Shown here piece after piece: positions 31,083 to 39,375 of a stretch of 64,000 nucleotides of DNA. Each line of letters starts with the position of its first letter. The stretch's first letter is position 1. The notes beneath the pieces were generated by a model. That model saw only the letters and a list, made by a program, of their open reading frames with translations, searched no databases and had not been told where the DNA came from. The position numbers were made by a program, and so were the translations under genes. The stretch comes from Lentzea jiangxiensis (GTDB lineage: Bacteria > Actinomycetota > Actinomycetes > Mycobacteriales > Pseudonocardiaceae), in assembly GCF_900104175.1 (NCBI RefSeq), contig NZ_FNIX01000012.1:62001-126000 (forward strand), in the 5' to 3' direction.

Positions 31083-31673
31083 ATGACTCTCGCCTTCCTG
31101 CTCACGACGTTGCTTGCCGTCGCCACACCCGGCACCGGCGTGCTCTACACGCTCTCGGCCGGTCTCGCGCACGGCCGCAAGGCGAGCGTGATCGCCGCGT
31201 TCGGCTGCACGCTGGGGATCGTGCCGCACGTGCTGGCCACCATCACGGGCCTGGCGGCGCTGCTGCACGCGAGCGCACTGGCGTTCGAGGTCGTGAAGTA
31301 CCTCGGTGTCGCCTACCTCGTCCATCTCGCATGGGCGACGTGGAGGGACAGGGCCGACCTGGTCGTCGACACCTCGGCCGCCCCGGTGTCCGCGCGCGAG
31401 GTCGTCGTGTCGGCGGTGTTGGTCAACCTGCTCAACCCGAAGCTGACGATCTTCTTCGTGGCGTTCCTGCCGCAGTTCGCGACCGGGTCCGGCCCGATGC
31501 TCGCGCTGAGCGGGGTGTTCATGGCACTGACGTTCGTGGTGTTCGCGGTCTACGGCGTGTTCGCCGCGGCGATGCGCGACCGGGTGCTGGCCCGGCCGCG
31601 CGTGGTGGTGTGGCTGCGGCGGTTCTTCGCAGCGTCGTTCGCGGCGCTGGGTCTCAAGCTCGCTCTCACCTAG
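31083..31673 (+). CDS. LysE-family amino-acid exporter
   Basis: A 196-residue, six-helix inner-membrane protein: LAFLLTTLLAVATPGTGVLY (the family PGP-like motif as TPGTG), LAHGRKASVIAAFGCTLGIV, EVVKYLGVAYLVHLAWATWR and LLNPKLTIFFVAFLPQF. These are the standard LysE/RhtB marks. Substrates in this family are amino acids or homoserine lactones. It stands alone and is convergent with the ECF42 gene (4-bp overlap). Confidence 0.9.
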   Translation: MTLAFLLTTLLAVATPGTGVLYTLSAGLAHGRKASVIAAFGCTLGIVPHVLATITGLAALLHASALAFEVVKYLGVAYLVHLAWATWRDRADLVVDTSAAPVSAREVVVSAVLVNLLNPKLTIFFVAFLPQFATGSGPMLALSGVFMALTFVVFAVYGVFAAAMRDRVLARPRVVVWLRRFFAASFAALGLKLALT

Positions 31674-32920
31674 CCGCAGGCGGCGGCGCGGTCGAGCAGA
31701 AGGACCTTCTCCCGTTCGTTGCGGGTGAGCGCGGCGGCCTTCTCGAACTCGGCCTTCGCCTCCTTCGTGCGGCCGAGCTTGACGAGGAAGTCGCCGCGCA
31801 CGCTGGGCAGCAGGTGGTAGCCCTGCAACGCCTTCTCGCCGGCGATCTCGTCGACCAGCGCGAGCCCGGCGGCGGGCCCGAAGGCCATCGACAGCGCCAC
31901 CGCGCGGTTGAGCTCGACGATCGGGGACGGCGAGATCCGCCCGAGCACCTGGTAGAGCGCGGCGATGCGCTGCCAGTCGGTGTCCTCGGCGCGGCGCGCA
32001 CGGCCGTGGCAGGCGGCGAGGGCGGCCTGCACATAGTACGGGCCGGGCGGCTGATGGAGGGCTTCGGCGCGTTCCAGCGCCTTCAGGCCGCGGCCGATGA
32101 GCAGCCAGTCCCACTTGCCGCGGTCCTGCTCCAGCAGCAGCACGGGTTCCCCGCCGGGGCCGGTGCGGGCGCGGGAGCGCGAGGCCTGGATCTCCATCAA
32201 TGCGACCAGGCCGTGGACCTCGGCCTCCTTCGGCGCGAGCTCGGCCAGCACGCGGCCGAGCCGCAGCGCCTCGGCGCACAGCTCGGGCCGCATCCAGTGG
32301 TCGCCCCCGGTGGCGGAGTAGCCCTCGTTGAAGATCAGGTAGAGGACCTCGAGGACGCTCGCGAGCCGGGTCGCCAGCTCGGGACCCTCCGGCACCTCGA
32401 ACGGCACCCCCGCCTCGGCGAGGGCTTTCTTGGCGCGCACGATCCGTTGCGCCACGGTCGACTCGCTGACCAGGAACGCGCGGGCGATCTCCTCGGTCTT
32501 GAGGCCGCCGAGCATCTTCAGCGTCAGCGCCACCCTGGCCTCGGTGCCGAGCACCGGGTGACAGGCGGTGAAGATGAGGCTCAGCAGGTCGTCGCCGATC
32601 TCGTCGTCGACGCCCTCGCCGGCGTCCGGCGTGGCCTCCTTGACCTCCCGGCCGATCTCCTCGACCTTGCGGTGGAGGTTCTCGCGACGCCGGATCTGGT
32701 CGATCGCCCGGCGCTTGGCCGTGGTCGTGAGCCACGCTCCGGGGTTGCGCGGCACACCCTCGGCCGGCCACTGCTCCAGCGCCGCGACCAGTGCGTCCTG
32801 CGCCATCTCCTCGGCCAGGCCGACATCGCGCGTGTACCGGGCCAGCGCGGCGATGACCTTCGCCGACTCCATCCGCCAGACCGCGTCGATGGTGCGGTGC
32901 ACCGAGGTGGTAGCCCCCAT
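31670..32920 (-). CDS. ECF42-type RNA polymerase sigma factor with C-terminal TPR-like extension
   Basis: A 416-residue sigma factor. Sigma region 2 is at residues 5-70 (IAALARYTRDVGLAEEMAQD, NPGAWLTTTAKRRAIDQIRR). Sigma region 4 is at about 115-180 (LTLKMLGGLKTEEIARAFLV, SESTVAQRIVRAKKAL). The 230-residue helical extension (LYLIFNEGYSATGGDHWMRP, RAVALSMAFGPAAGLALVDE, HLLPSVRGDFLVKLGRTKEA) is the ECF42 hallmark. ECF42 genes have no anti-sigma factor and are usually next to a YCII/DGPF gene; here a short YCII gene lies 7 bp upstream. The extension is thought to regulate the sigma factor itself. Confidence 0.93.
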   Translation of the reverse strand: MGATTSVHRTIDAVWRMESAKVIAALARYTRDVGLAEEMAQDALVAALEQWPAEGVPRNPGAWLTTTAKRRAIDQIRRRENLHRKVEEIGREVKEATPDAGEGVDDEIGDDLLSLIFTACHPVLGTEARVALTLKMLGGLKTEEIARAFLVSESTVAQRIVRAKKALAEAGVPFEVPEGPELATRLASVLEVLYLIFNEGYSATGGDHWMRPELCAEALRLGRVLAELAPKEAEVHGLVALMEIQASRSRARTGPGGEPVLLLEQDRGKWDWLLIGRGLKALERAEALHQPPGPYYVQAALAACHGRARRAEDTDWQRIAALYQVLGRISPSPIVELNRAVALSMAFGPAAGLALVDEIAGEKALQGYHLLPSVRGDFLVKLGRTKEAKAEFEKAAALTRNEREKVLLLDRAAACG

Positions 32921-32927
32921 GGAGGAA

Positions 32928-33158
32928 TCAGACCACAGCCACCTGACGTATTTCCACGACGCACGCCGGGAGGTGGATGCGCTTGACCCGCTCGACCGCC
33001 TCGGCGGCGTCGCGGACGTCGATCAGCCAGTACCCGGACACCCCGCAGGCGTCCGGCACCAGGTCACCCGCGTCGAGCAGGACGCCCGCGCGGACGAGGG
33101 CCTCGCCGTGCAGCGCCGCCAACGGGATCGGGCTCCTGACGAACACCATGAACCGCAC
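32928..33158 (-). CDS. Compact YCII-domain protein, ECF42 partner
   Basis: A 76-residue protein from GTG 33158 behind GAGGAGGTCC. It starts RFMVFVRSPIPLAALHGEAL and continues VRAGVLLDAGDLVPDACGVS, then GYWLIDVRDAAEAVERVKRI and VVEIRQVAVV. Compared with the normal YCII layout (about 115 residues), the N-terminal helix is shortened and the whole segment with the DGPF motif is missing, yet the frame is intact and both edge strands remain. It directly precedes the ECF42 gene. It could be a reduced functional partner or a gene in decay. Confidence 0.78.
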   Translation of the reverse strand: MRFMVFVRSPIPLAALHGEALVRAGVLLDAGDLVPDACGVSGYWLIDVRDAAEAVERVKRIHLPACVVEIRQVAVV

Positions 33159-33238
33159 CGGACCTCCTCGTTCGCCCCTCACCGGGATGTCGAACGAGGA
33201 GGCGCCGGAATCGACAGCATGATCGGTGACGCATGCCG

Positions 33239-34075
33239 TCAGGCCGTGAAGTCGGCCCTGTGGTCGCGAGCCCAGTGCGCGAACGTCCGGTAAGGCCGTC
33301 CCATCAGCCGTTCGTAGTCCTCGGTCACGACGAACTCGTAGTCGGAGAAGTCCTCGGCGTCCCCGCCCTCGTAGCCGCCGAGCCCGAGGACGTACCGCGC
33401 GATCTCCTCGGGCCAGCCGACGCTGACGTAGTACGCGAGGGCCTCCTCCACGGTGACGTCGCGGAACGTCAGCGTCCGGCCGAGCACCTCGCCGATCGCC
33501 GCGGCCATCTGCCGTTGCGTGATCGGCGGCGGTCCGGTCAGCGTGTAGGCCTGCCCGGCGTGGCCGTCCTCCCGCAACGCCTGCAGCGCCACGTCGGCGA
33601 TGTCGGCCTCGTGGATCGGCTGGCCGAGCTCGTCGGGGTTCGGGTGCACGATCGTGCCGTCCTCGCGGATCGACGGACCCCACAGGTCGATCTTGTTGAC
33701 CGCGAACTCGCCGGGCCGCACGTGGGTCCACTCGACACCGGACGCCTCCACGGCCTGTTCGACCGGCAGGTGGTGGGCCTTGTCGTACCCGTGCGTCACC
33801 GCGCCCGAGGACAGCGTGACGATGCGCCGCACGCCCGCTCGCACCGCGCGGTCGACGACCTCCTGGGCCGTCGGCGGGTGCACGAACAGGTACAGCTTCT
33901 CGACACCGTCGAACGGCAGGCTGTCCGGGTCGTCGAGGTCCGCCCGCACGACCTCCACGCCGGCCGGGAACCGCGCCTTGGCCGGGTCGCGGGTGATCGC
34001 CCGCACCGGCCCGGCGAGCCCGGCCACCACCAGCCGCCCGACGTTGCCCGTCGCCCCGGTCACCAGCGTCGTCAT
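33239..34075 (-). CDS. NmrA-like NAD(P)-binding protein
   Basis: A 278-residue atypical SDR. The cofactor loop is TTLVTGATGNVGRLVVAGLA with TRDPAKARFPAGVEVVRADL after it. KLYLFVHPP, GVRRIVTLSSGAV and the family block GVEWTHVRPGEFAVN follow, and the late part EADIADVALQALREDGHAGQ is typical of the NmrA/HSCARG and quinone-oxidoreductase-like group. Such proteins act as NADPH-dependent reductases or redox sensors. ATG 34075 overlaps the TetR stop by 4 bp, so the two genes are one operon under TetR control. Confidence 0.88.
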   Translation of the reverse strand: MTTLVTGATGNVGRLVVAGLAGPVRAITRDPAKARFPAGVEVVRADLDDPDSLPFDGVEKLYLFVHPPTAQEVVDRAVRAGVRRIVTLSSGAVTHGYDKAHHLPVEQAVEASGVEWTHVRPGEFAVNKIDLWGPSIREDGTIVHPNPDELGQPIHEADIADVALQALREDGHAGQAYTLTGPPPITQRQMAAAIGEVLGRTLTFRDVTVEEALAYYVSVGWPEEIARYVLGLGGYEGGDAEDFSDYEFVVTEDYERLMGRPYRTFAHWARDHRADFTA

Positions 34076-34827
34076 CGCAGACCCCCTTCGATGCCGTCGA
34101 GCAGCTTGTCGAGCCCGTAGTCGAACGAGCCGCGCACGTGGTCGGCGAGCGAGCCCTCGATGTCGTAGGCGTCGGCGTTCCACAGCGCCGTCATGGTCGG
34201 GTAGCGCTCGACGTCGAAGTAGTCGTCCCAGAACACCTGCCGGGCGCCCCACCACGAGTCGCCGGACTCCCCGGTCGTCGCCGCGAGCTGCTGGTCGTCG
34301 ACCTCCGCCGCCGCCGCGCCGTGCACGAACCCCTCGACAGCGACGTGCGCCACGGTCACCTGCCGGGGCTCCAGCCCCGTGTCCGCCAGCGCGGCGAGTA
34401 GGAACTCCTGCCCGTCCATCAGTCCGGGCCCGAGCGGAGGCCGCACCATCGACACGTCCCGCATCCACGGGTGCGCCTGGTAGACCGCACGAGTGCGGTC
34501 GGCGTAGTGCTTGACCCGCTCCCGCCACGTGCCCCCGGCGTCCAGCTCCCGCTCCTGCAGCACCGCGTCGGCCATCAGGTCGATCAGCTCGGCCTTGCCG
34601 GGCACGTGCGTGTAGAGCGACATCGTGCCGACGGTCAGCTCCTGCGCGACGCGGGCCATCGACATCGCGCCGAGCCCCTCGCGGTCGGCCACCGCGATCG
34701 CCGCGGTGACGATCTGATCGACGCTCACCTTGGGTCTCCTGCCGACCGGTTTCGGCTCCGGCGGCGTGCGCCAGAGCAGTGCGAGCGTCCTGGCCGGGTC
34801 TCCCCCACCGCTGCGTTCGGCGGCCAT
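34072..34827 (-). CDS. TetR-family regulator (TetR_C class)
   Basis: A 251-residue regulator with the N-terminal extension GGGDPARTLALLWRT before the DNA-binding domain (VSVDQIVTAAIAVADREGLG, AMSMARVAQELTVGTMSLYT, HVPGKAELIDLM). The large C-terminal domain (VAHVAVEGFVHGAAAAEVDD, FDYGLDKLLDGIEG) belongs to the tetracycline-repressor-like C-terminal class. It is first in an operon with the NmrA-like gene. The protein at 49145 has nearly the same N-terminal extension and recognition helix (LGVGTMSLYT against LTVGTMSLYT), so the two may bind related sites. Confidence 0.88.
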   Translation of the reverse strand: MAAERSGGGDPARTLALLWRTPPEPKPVGRRPKVSVDQIVTAAIAVADREGLGAMSMARVAQELTVGTMSLYTHVPGKAELIDLMADAVLQERELDAGGTWRERVKHYADRTRAVYQAHPWMRDVSMVRPPLGPGLMDGQEFLLAALADTGLEPRQVTVAHVAVEGFVHGAAAAEVDDQQLAATTGESGDSWWGARQVFWDDYFDVERYPTMTALWNADAYDIEGSLADHVRGSFDYGLDKLLDGIEGGLR

Positions 34828-34838
34828 CCGTCCACCTC

Positions 34839-34884
34839 ATTTCCGTAGGCCATACGGAAACATTACCGTACGACCTACGGAAAT
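34839..34884. promoter_or_regulatory. Nested operator palindromes for the TetR-NmrA operon
   Basis: The outer arms ATTTCCGTAGG (34839-34849) and CCTACGGAAAT (34874-34884) are perfect inverted repeats 24 bp apart. An inner pair TACGG (34853-34857) / CCGTA (34866-34870) lies between them. The words CCATACGG and ACCGTAC here also occur in the palindrome before the related TetR gene at 49145. The array begins 11 bp upstream of the TetR start and its right arm overlaps the 3' end of the next gene. Confidence 0.7.
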
Positions 34885-35507
34885 GGGGCCCGGTTGACGT
34901 ACCAGGTGACTTCGACCAGGTCGGGGCCGGTGCTCCTCAGCTCAGCACACACCTCGCGGACGACCAGAAGTCCCACCGCCCGGCACCTCCGCTCACCGCC
35001 GTTCAGCGGCGGCCTGGCCGAGAACCCGCGGGACGCGAGGTGCTCGCGCAGGGCCTCGGCGGCACGGTCGCCGGTCGCGGTCACCTCCCGCGCGCAGGAG
35101 CCGGAGCCGCAATGCCCCTGACCTTCCACCACCCGCACCCCGGCCGGCGCCGGCAGCACGCCCTCGTCACCGGGCTTGGCCTCGTAGTCGCCGAACTCGA
35201 CGACGAACGCGATCACCACGCCCAGCCCGGCCACCGCCACCAGCCGGAGCAACCCCCTCGGCCACTGCCGCTGCACGAGCACGCCGATCACGCAGACGAT
35301 CGCCGCGAAGACCGCGTACAGCCAGTACGACTCGGCCTCCGACGGCACCCACGGCCCGGACGCCCACAGCGCCCGCGGCACCACGAACCACGCCAGCAGC
35401 GCCACCAGGACCGCGCCGACGGCCACACCGGTCCGCGGCGAGCGGGACAACCAGGCCCACAGTGCGATCGGCAGCATCCCGAAGAGCAGTGCCCCCAGCG
35501 TCGACAT
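34875..35507 (-). CDS. Membrane protein of unknown function
   Basis: A 210-residue protein. Four hydrophobic segments occupy the first half: LGALLFGMLPIALWAWL, GVAVGAVLVALLAWFVV, YWLYAVFAAIVCVIGVL and LLRLVAVAGLGVVIAFVV. An external or cytoplasmic domain of about 100 residues follows. It has four cysteines (GQGHCGSGSCAREV, ERRCRAVGLLVVREVCAEL) likely to form two disulfides if outside, and it ends in a strand pair (DLVEVTWYVNRAPF). I do not recognise the family. It lies upstream of the TetR-NmrA operon and is read in the same direction. Confidence 0.65.
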   Translation of the reverse strand: MSTLGALLFGMLPIALWAWLSRSPRTGVAVGAVLVALLAWFVVPRALWASGPWVPSEAESYWLYAVFAAIVCVIGVLVQRQWPRGLLRLVAVAGLGVVIAFVVEFGDYEAKPGDEGVLPAPAGVRVVEGQGHCGSGSCAREVTATGDRAAEALREHLASRGFSARPPLNGGERRCRAVGLLVVREVCAELRSTGPDLVEVTWYVNRAPFP

Positions 35508-35523
35508 GATCGTCAGTAAAGCG

Positions 35524-35557
35524 GAAACGCCGCCCCGGTCAGCCGGGACGGCGTTTC
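35524..35557. terminator. Strong intrinsic terminator
   Basis: GAAACGCCGCCCCGG (35524-35538), loop TCAG, and CCGGGACGGCGTTTC (35543-35557) form a 15-bp stem with one mismatch, edged by GAAA/TTTC. It lies 20 bp downstream of the general-stress gene's stop when read on the minus strand, which is the gene it serves. Confidence 0.75.
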
Positions 35558-35577
35558 TCTGTGGTGGGAGCCGGGAA

Positions 35578-36087
35578 CTAGGAGCGCCAGGCCAGCGCGG
35601 TGAGCATCTCCCTGCCGCGCTCGGCGCTGCGCGGGTGGCTCAGGACGTCGTAACGACCGGCCACGAGCTGGGTGGTCGAGGCGAAGTCGCGCTTGCCGCG
35701 CGTCGCCGCGTACCGGGTGGCGGCGCTGGCCAGACCGAAGACCGTACCGACGAGCAAACCCGTGACGATCGGGGCGAGGGCGCCGCCGGTCGAGAACAGG
35801 CCCAGCAGCAGACCGACGAACAGACCGAACCAGGCACCTGACGCGGCACCCGCGCCGAGGACGCGGCCCCAGGTCAGGCGTCCGGTGACGCGTTCGACGA
35901 TCATCGGCTCGACGCCGACGATGGTGACGTCCGCGACCGGGAAGTCGTTGTCCGCCAGGTGGTCGACCGCGCGCTGCGCCTCTTCGTACGTCGCGTACGA
36001 GCCGATGGGCCAGCCCGTGGGCGGGGTGGGCAGTGCGTTGACGCCGGTGGAATTGGCTCCGGTGGCGAACGGAGTCGCGGTGGTCAT
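35578..36087 (-). CDS. General-stress-protein domain (YflT/GSP17M-like) membrane-associated protein
   Basis: A 169-residue protein from ATG 36087 with GGAGGTG upstream. The N-terminal GSP domain is GWPIGSYATYEEAQRAVDHL, ADNDFPVADVTIVGVEPMIV then ERVTGRLTWGRVLGAGAASG. Next is a Gly-rich hydrophobic pair (AWFGLFVGLLLGLFSTGGAL, APIVTGLLVGTVFGLA), and the end RYDVLSHPRSAERGREMLTA matches the actinobacterial family. Members are stress-induced, often by alternative sigma factors; the molecular role is unknown. Confidence 0.85.
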   Translation of the reverse strand: MTTATPFATGANSTGVNALPTPPTGWPIGSYATYEEAQRAVDHLADNDFPVADVTIVGVEPMIVERVTGRLTWGRVLGAGAASGAWFGLFVGLLLGLFSTGGALAPIVTGLLVGTVFGLASAATRYAATRGKRDFASTTQLVAGRYDVLSHPRSAERGREMLTALAWRS

Positions 36088-36125
36088 TTCCAACACCTCC
36101 GAAATGCGATCCCCTACACCCGATA

Positions 36126-36902
36126 CTACGAACGCGACGCCGATTCTGTTCCCGGAGTCGAGCCGATGTGACTCAGCTCCCTGTCGGTCAGCGTGATGTC
36201 CAGCGATTCCAGTGTTTTCCCGAGGTCTTCCACCTGAGAAATCTCAGGTTCCTCCCCCGCGTGCTCGACGGTGAGCTGCCGGCCGACCAATCGGCGGCTC
36301 AGGCCCGGTTCCAGACGCATCACGACGAGCTGACGGCTGAACGGCGAACGCTCGTGCGTGGCGACGTAGTAGTTGGCGGCCGTGTAGTCGGCGGGGTGTT
36401 GCTCGACGTCGTCCTCGAACGCGTGCTGCAACTCCCATCGGCCCGCGACCTGCTTCTCCAGCACCCACCGGCGGTCCTCGCGGCGCAGCCGATGAGGCCA
36501 GCCGGCCTGGTCGACGACCGCGCCGTCGGCCAGCGGCATCGGGTGCAACATCCCGGCGCCGAACCCGACGTCGACGAGGTGGTCGTCCACGATCGACATC
36601 ATGTGCGTGCGCGGTCCTGTCATCACGCGGCTCATGCGCCGTGCGACGGTGTAGCCGAGACGTTCCAGCACGGCGGTGAACAACAATTGGTGTTCGTAGC
36701 AGTAACCGCCGCGGCGGCGCCCGACCAACTTGTCCTGGATGTCGGCGAGGTCGAGTGACGGCACGATGCCGAGCATCACGTCGATGTTCTCGAACGGAAT
36801 GGCGCGCACATGCGCTTCGTGCAACTCCGTCAACGAACTGGATGCCGATGCTCCCGTGCGCGCGAAGTACGCGTCTAAATCAAGCAATTCCGTCTGCCAC
36901 AT
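36126..36902 (-). CDS. Arylamine N-acetyltransferase
   Basis: A 258-residue NAT that transfers acetyl from acetyl-CoA to arylamines, hydrazines or pathway amines. The catalytic triad is visible: Cys in GRRRGGYCYEHQLLF, His in SRVMTGPRTHMMSIV, Asp in DHLVDVGFGAG. The N-terminal DAYFARTGASASSSLTELHE and HVRAIPFENIDVML are the family start. EHQ replaces the common ELN after the catalytic Cys. It overlaps the upstream GNAT gene by 23 bp, so the two are co-transcribed. Homologues inactivate isoniazid or close ansamycin amide bonds; no such cluster is in view. Confidence 0.92.
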   Translation of the reverse strand: MWQTELLDLDAYFARTGASASSSLTELHEAHVRAIPFENIDVMLGIVPSLDLADIQDKLVGRRRGGYCYEHQLLFTAVLERLGYTVARRMSRVMTGPRTHMMSIVDDHLVDVGFGAGMLHPMPLADGAVVDQAGWPHRLRREDRRWVLEKQVAGRWELQHAFEDDVEQHPADYTAANYYVATHERSPFSRQLVVMRLEPGLSRRLVGRQLTVEHAGEEPEISQVEDLGKTLESLDITLTDRELSHIGSTPGTESASRS

Positions 36903-37392
36903 GGCGTTCCCCCTGCGTCAGTTGCCACTCCTCTCTCGTCAGCGCGTACTCGACCTCTCCGTATTCCGAGCCGGGCAACGGATCGGGGAACTCGACGTGG
37001 AAGGTGCGGACGTGGCGCAGTCCGCACTTCTGCAGCACGCGCCGCGAACCGGCGTTGACGAACATCGTGGTGGCGACGACGCGCCGCACGCCGCCGGCGG
37101 TGAAACCGCGCGTGATCAGGGCCGACGATCCTTCGGTGGCGTAGCCGAGGCCCCAGAACGCGCGGTGCAGCCGGTAGCCGAGTTCCACGACGTCGGTGGT
37201 GCCGCGGAACTCGAACCAGCCGACGAACTCCCCGGTGGCCTTCTCGAAGGCCAGGTGGAAGCCGGGGCGGAGGTGGTTCCCGACCGGCGCCGGGTCGAGG
37301 AACCGCATGACTTCGGGGTCGGCGTGCAGTGCCGTCAGTGCGCCGGCGTCGGACGCGCGGGCGGGACGCAGGATCAGGCGTTCGGTCTCCAC
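36880..37392 (-). CDS. GNAT-family N-acetyltransferase (RimJ/RimL type)
   Basis: A 170-residue acetyltransferase from GTG 37392. It starts VETERLILRPARASDAGALT, followed by FEFRGTTDVVELGYRLHRAF, the acetyl-CoA loop AFWGLGYATEGSSAL, and VNAGSRRVLQKCGLRHVRTF, the usual N-S-x-R-V-L-x-K-x-G-F block. These mark the RimJ/RimL-like GNAT class that acetylates protein N-termini or small amines. It runs into the arylamine acetyltransferase gene with a 23-bp overlap. Confidence 0.9.
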   Translation of the reverse strand: METERLILRPARASDAGALTALHADPEVMRFLDPAPVGNHLRPGFHLAFEKATGEFVGWFEFRGTTDVVELGYRLHRAFWGLGYATEGSSALITRGFTAGGVRRVVATTMFVNAGSRRVLQKCGLRHVRTFHVEFPDPLPGSEYGEVEYALTREEWQLTQGERHVADGIA

Positions 37393-37429
37393 GCCCCGAA
37401 TCCTGTCCCGCCCGTCCACCGCTTTTCGG

Positions 37430-38686
37430 CTACGGCACGTGCTTGGGTTTGATGGTCTCGAGCACGGCGCCCTTCGCGTCCCGCACGACCACGCGCGAGT
37501 CCGGGTGGCGGTCCATCAGCGGCGCGGCCAGCACGAACGTGCCGCCGCCGATCGACGCGGGCACGTCGGCCAGGCCCGGACGGGTGTAGGTGATCGACGC
37601 GGCCCGGGGGTCGGTGACCAGGCCGACGGCCGCGAAGGTCGAGCTCGCCATCGCGCCCGCCTCGCCGGGTCCGGCCGGCTTCCGCATCGTGAAGTCGTAG
37701 AACGCGGCGAACGCGGCGACGGTGGTGCCGCGGACCTCGTCGAGGTCCTCGACCTCGTACACGGTGGCGGCCGCCGTCCGGTCCTCCTGCCCGCAGAAGA
37801 GCAGCAGGTCGCCGAAACGCCCGAGGCGCATCGTGCTGGTGGTGCCGAGGCGGACGGTGAGGGCGTGCGCGAACTGGTCGGCGTCGGGGACGGGCCGGTC
37901 GCGCAGGCACCGGGCGAACTCCCGCTCTTCCGCGGTGTCGCGGCCCGCGGGCGGCAGCGGCCGGTCGACGACCGGATCCGTCGGTCCCGGCACGCCCCGC
38001 ACGGCGAACTCCGTGCCGCTGACCAGTGCTTTCGTTCCGGTCTCGGCGTGGGTGTAGCCGTTGGGCTCGAGGAACACGCCATCGATGACGGCGGGCAGCG
38101 CGGTGTTGCGGGCCGGGTCGGAGATCCGCGAGAGGCTGACGATCTTCACGTCGGGCGACACCAGGCCCGCCATCGCGCCGGTCGGCGTGGTGAACAGGAT
38201 CTTCACCTCGCGCGGGCCGTCGTCCACGGCTGCCGGGTCCGGTGCCGACACGGTCGTCGTGGTGGCGGTGTTCGCGCAGAAGAAGACGCCGGCGGGCACC
38301 CGGAACGCGGTGAGCGTCGTGCCGTTCCTGCGGCTGGTGGCGATGATCTGCCAGTCGGCGGCCGGGGGGTGGGACCGGGCGGCGCCGGTGCAGCGCGCGA
38401 GGACGTCCGGGGCGACCTTGCCGCGTTCGACGTGGTTGACGACCGCGCGGTCCTTGCCGAGGAACTCGCCGTTGTGCTGCATCGACGGCGCGGCGGGTTC
38501 GGCGGTTCCGCCGAGCAGGGTCTGGCTCGCCACGAGGGCGCCCGCGGCGAGCATGGCGACGCCGGCGGCGATCAGGACCGCCCTGCCGTTGCGCGCGGGC
38601 GGGTCCATGCCCTCGGACAGGCGCCGCCGTGCGCGCAGGCGGACGTCGTCGGGCAGGGGCCGGTGTTCGGGGAGCTGGTCGATCAC
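37430..38686 (-). CDS. Single-pass membrane protein, putative anti-sigma partner
   Basis: A 418-residue protein from GTG 38686, overlapping the ECF sigma stop by 4 bp. Residues 1-30 are a short cytoplasmic part with no visible zinc motif. AVLIAAGVAMLAAGALVAS (about 35-55) is the membrane helix. The remaining 360 residues are extracytoplasmic, with scattered cysteines (VLARCTGAARS, GVFFCANTATTTT, FARCLRDRP, LLLFCGQED) that could pair. The gene order sigma-then-membrane-protein and the coupling suggest an anti-sigma role, but the short cytoplasmic part is not a recognised anti-sigma domain. The extracellular domain is unfamiliar. Confidence 0.66.
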   Translation of the reverse strand: MIDQLPEHRPLPDDVRLRARRRLSEGMDPPARNGRAVLIAAGVAMLAAGALVASQTLLGGTAEPAAPSMQHNGEFLGKDRAVVNHVERGKVAPDVLARCTGAARSHPPAADWQIIATSRRNGTTLTAFRVPAGVFFCANTATTTTVSAPDPAAVDDGPREVKILFTTPTGAMAGLVSPDVKIVSLSRISDPARNTALPAVIDGVFLEPNGYTHAETGTKALVSGTEFAVRGVPGPTDPVVDRPLPPAGRDTAEEREFARCLRDRPVPDADQFAHALTVRLGTTSTMRLGRFGDLLLFCGQEDRTAAATVYEVEDLDEVRGTTVAAFAAFYDFTMRKPAGPGEAGAMASSTFAAVGLVTDPRAASITYTRPGLADVPASIGGGTFVLAAPLMDRHPDSRVVVRDAKGAVLETIKPKHVP

Positions 38687-39261
38687 GGGGTGTCCTCGGG
38701 GGTCAGGTCGCGCAGCCGGGCACGGGTGCGGGAGACGCGGGCGCGGACGCTCGACTCGGCGATGCCGAGCAGGGCGGCGGCGTCGGCGGTGGACACGTCG
38801 CCCAGCAGGCACAGCTGGGCGATCTCGCGTTCGGACGCGGGCAGCTTCGCGATGGCGGCCACCACCGCGACGAGGCGGCGCCGGGCGTCGGTGCGGGCGG
38901 CGACCTCGTCGGCGTGGTCGCGCTCGTTCTGCGGGGTCAGTCGCGTGACCAGGCGCAACGCCCTGCGCGAGGCGCGCCACTCGGTGCGGGCCCGGTTCGC
39001 GGTCACGGTGTAGAGCCACGGCAGGGCGGAGTCGCGCAGCAGCCGGGCCTCGCCGCGTTTGCGCCAGGCCGTCAGGAACGTCGCGGAGAGCAGGTCCTCG
39101 GCCTGCGACCACGAGGCCGTCAGCCGGTAGGCGTAGTTCCAGACCGCTTCGGCGTGGCGTTCGAACAGCTCGGTGAACGCGGCGTGGTCGCCTTGCGCGA
39201 TCCGCTCCCACAGGTGCGCGTCCGGCGGCCCGACGTCCGCGCAGCGGGTCGTCTCAGTCAT
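38683..39261 (-). CDS. ECF-type RNA polymerase sigma factor
   Basis: A 192-residue sigma factor. Region 2 is AAFTELFERHAEAVWNYAYR, SQAEDLLSATFLTAWRKRGE and SALPWLYTVTANRARTEWRA. Region 4 is LPASEREIAQLCLLGDVSTA, DAAALLGIAESSVRARVSRT. ATG 39261 is chosen with GGAG upstream; an ATG 15 codons earlier is less likely. It is coupled to the membrane protein gene downstream, the usual arrangement for a sigma factor held by a membrane partner. Confidence 0.92.
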   Translation of the reverse strand: MTETTRCADVGPPDAHLWERIAQGDHAAFTELFERHAEAVWNYAYRLTASWSQAEDLLSATFLTAWRKRGEARLLRDSALPWLYTVTANRARTEWRASRRALRLVTRLTPQNERDHADEVAARTDARRRLVAVVAAIAKLPASEREIAQLCLLGDVSTADAAALLGIAESSVRARVSRTRARLRDLTPEDTP

Positions 39262-39375
39262 CACACTCCGCCTGGGACCGTCACCGGCCAGTGTGCTGCG
39301 TGACACCGCTCACACGCTTGCGGGGGAGCCGCCCCTCGTTCGAGGCGCGGACGACATCGATGGCAAGATCGTCGT

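Noticed and set aside
36126..36902. Arylamine N-acetyltransferase as an ansamycin amide synthase marking a biosynthetic cluster
   Set aside because: No polyketide synthase or AHBA genes are in view; neighbours are a GNAT and a stress protein.
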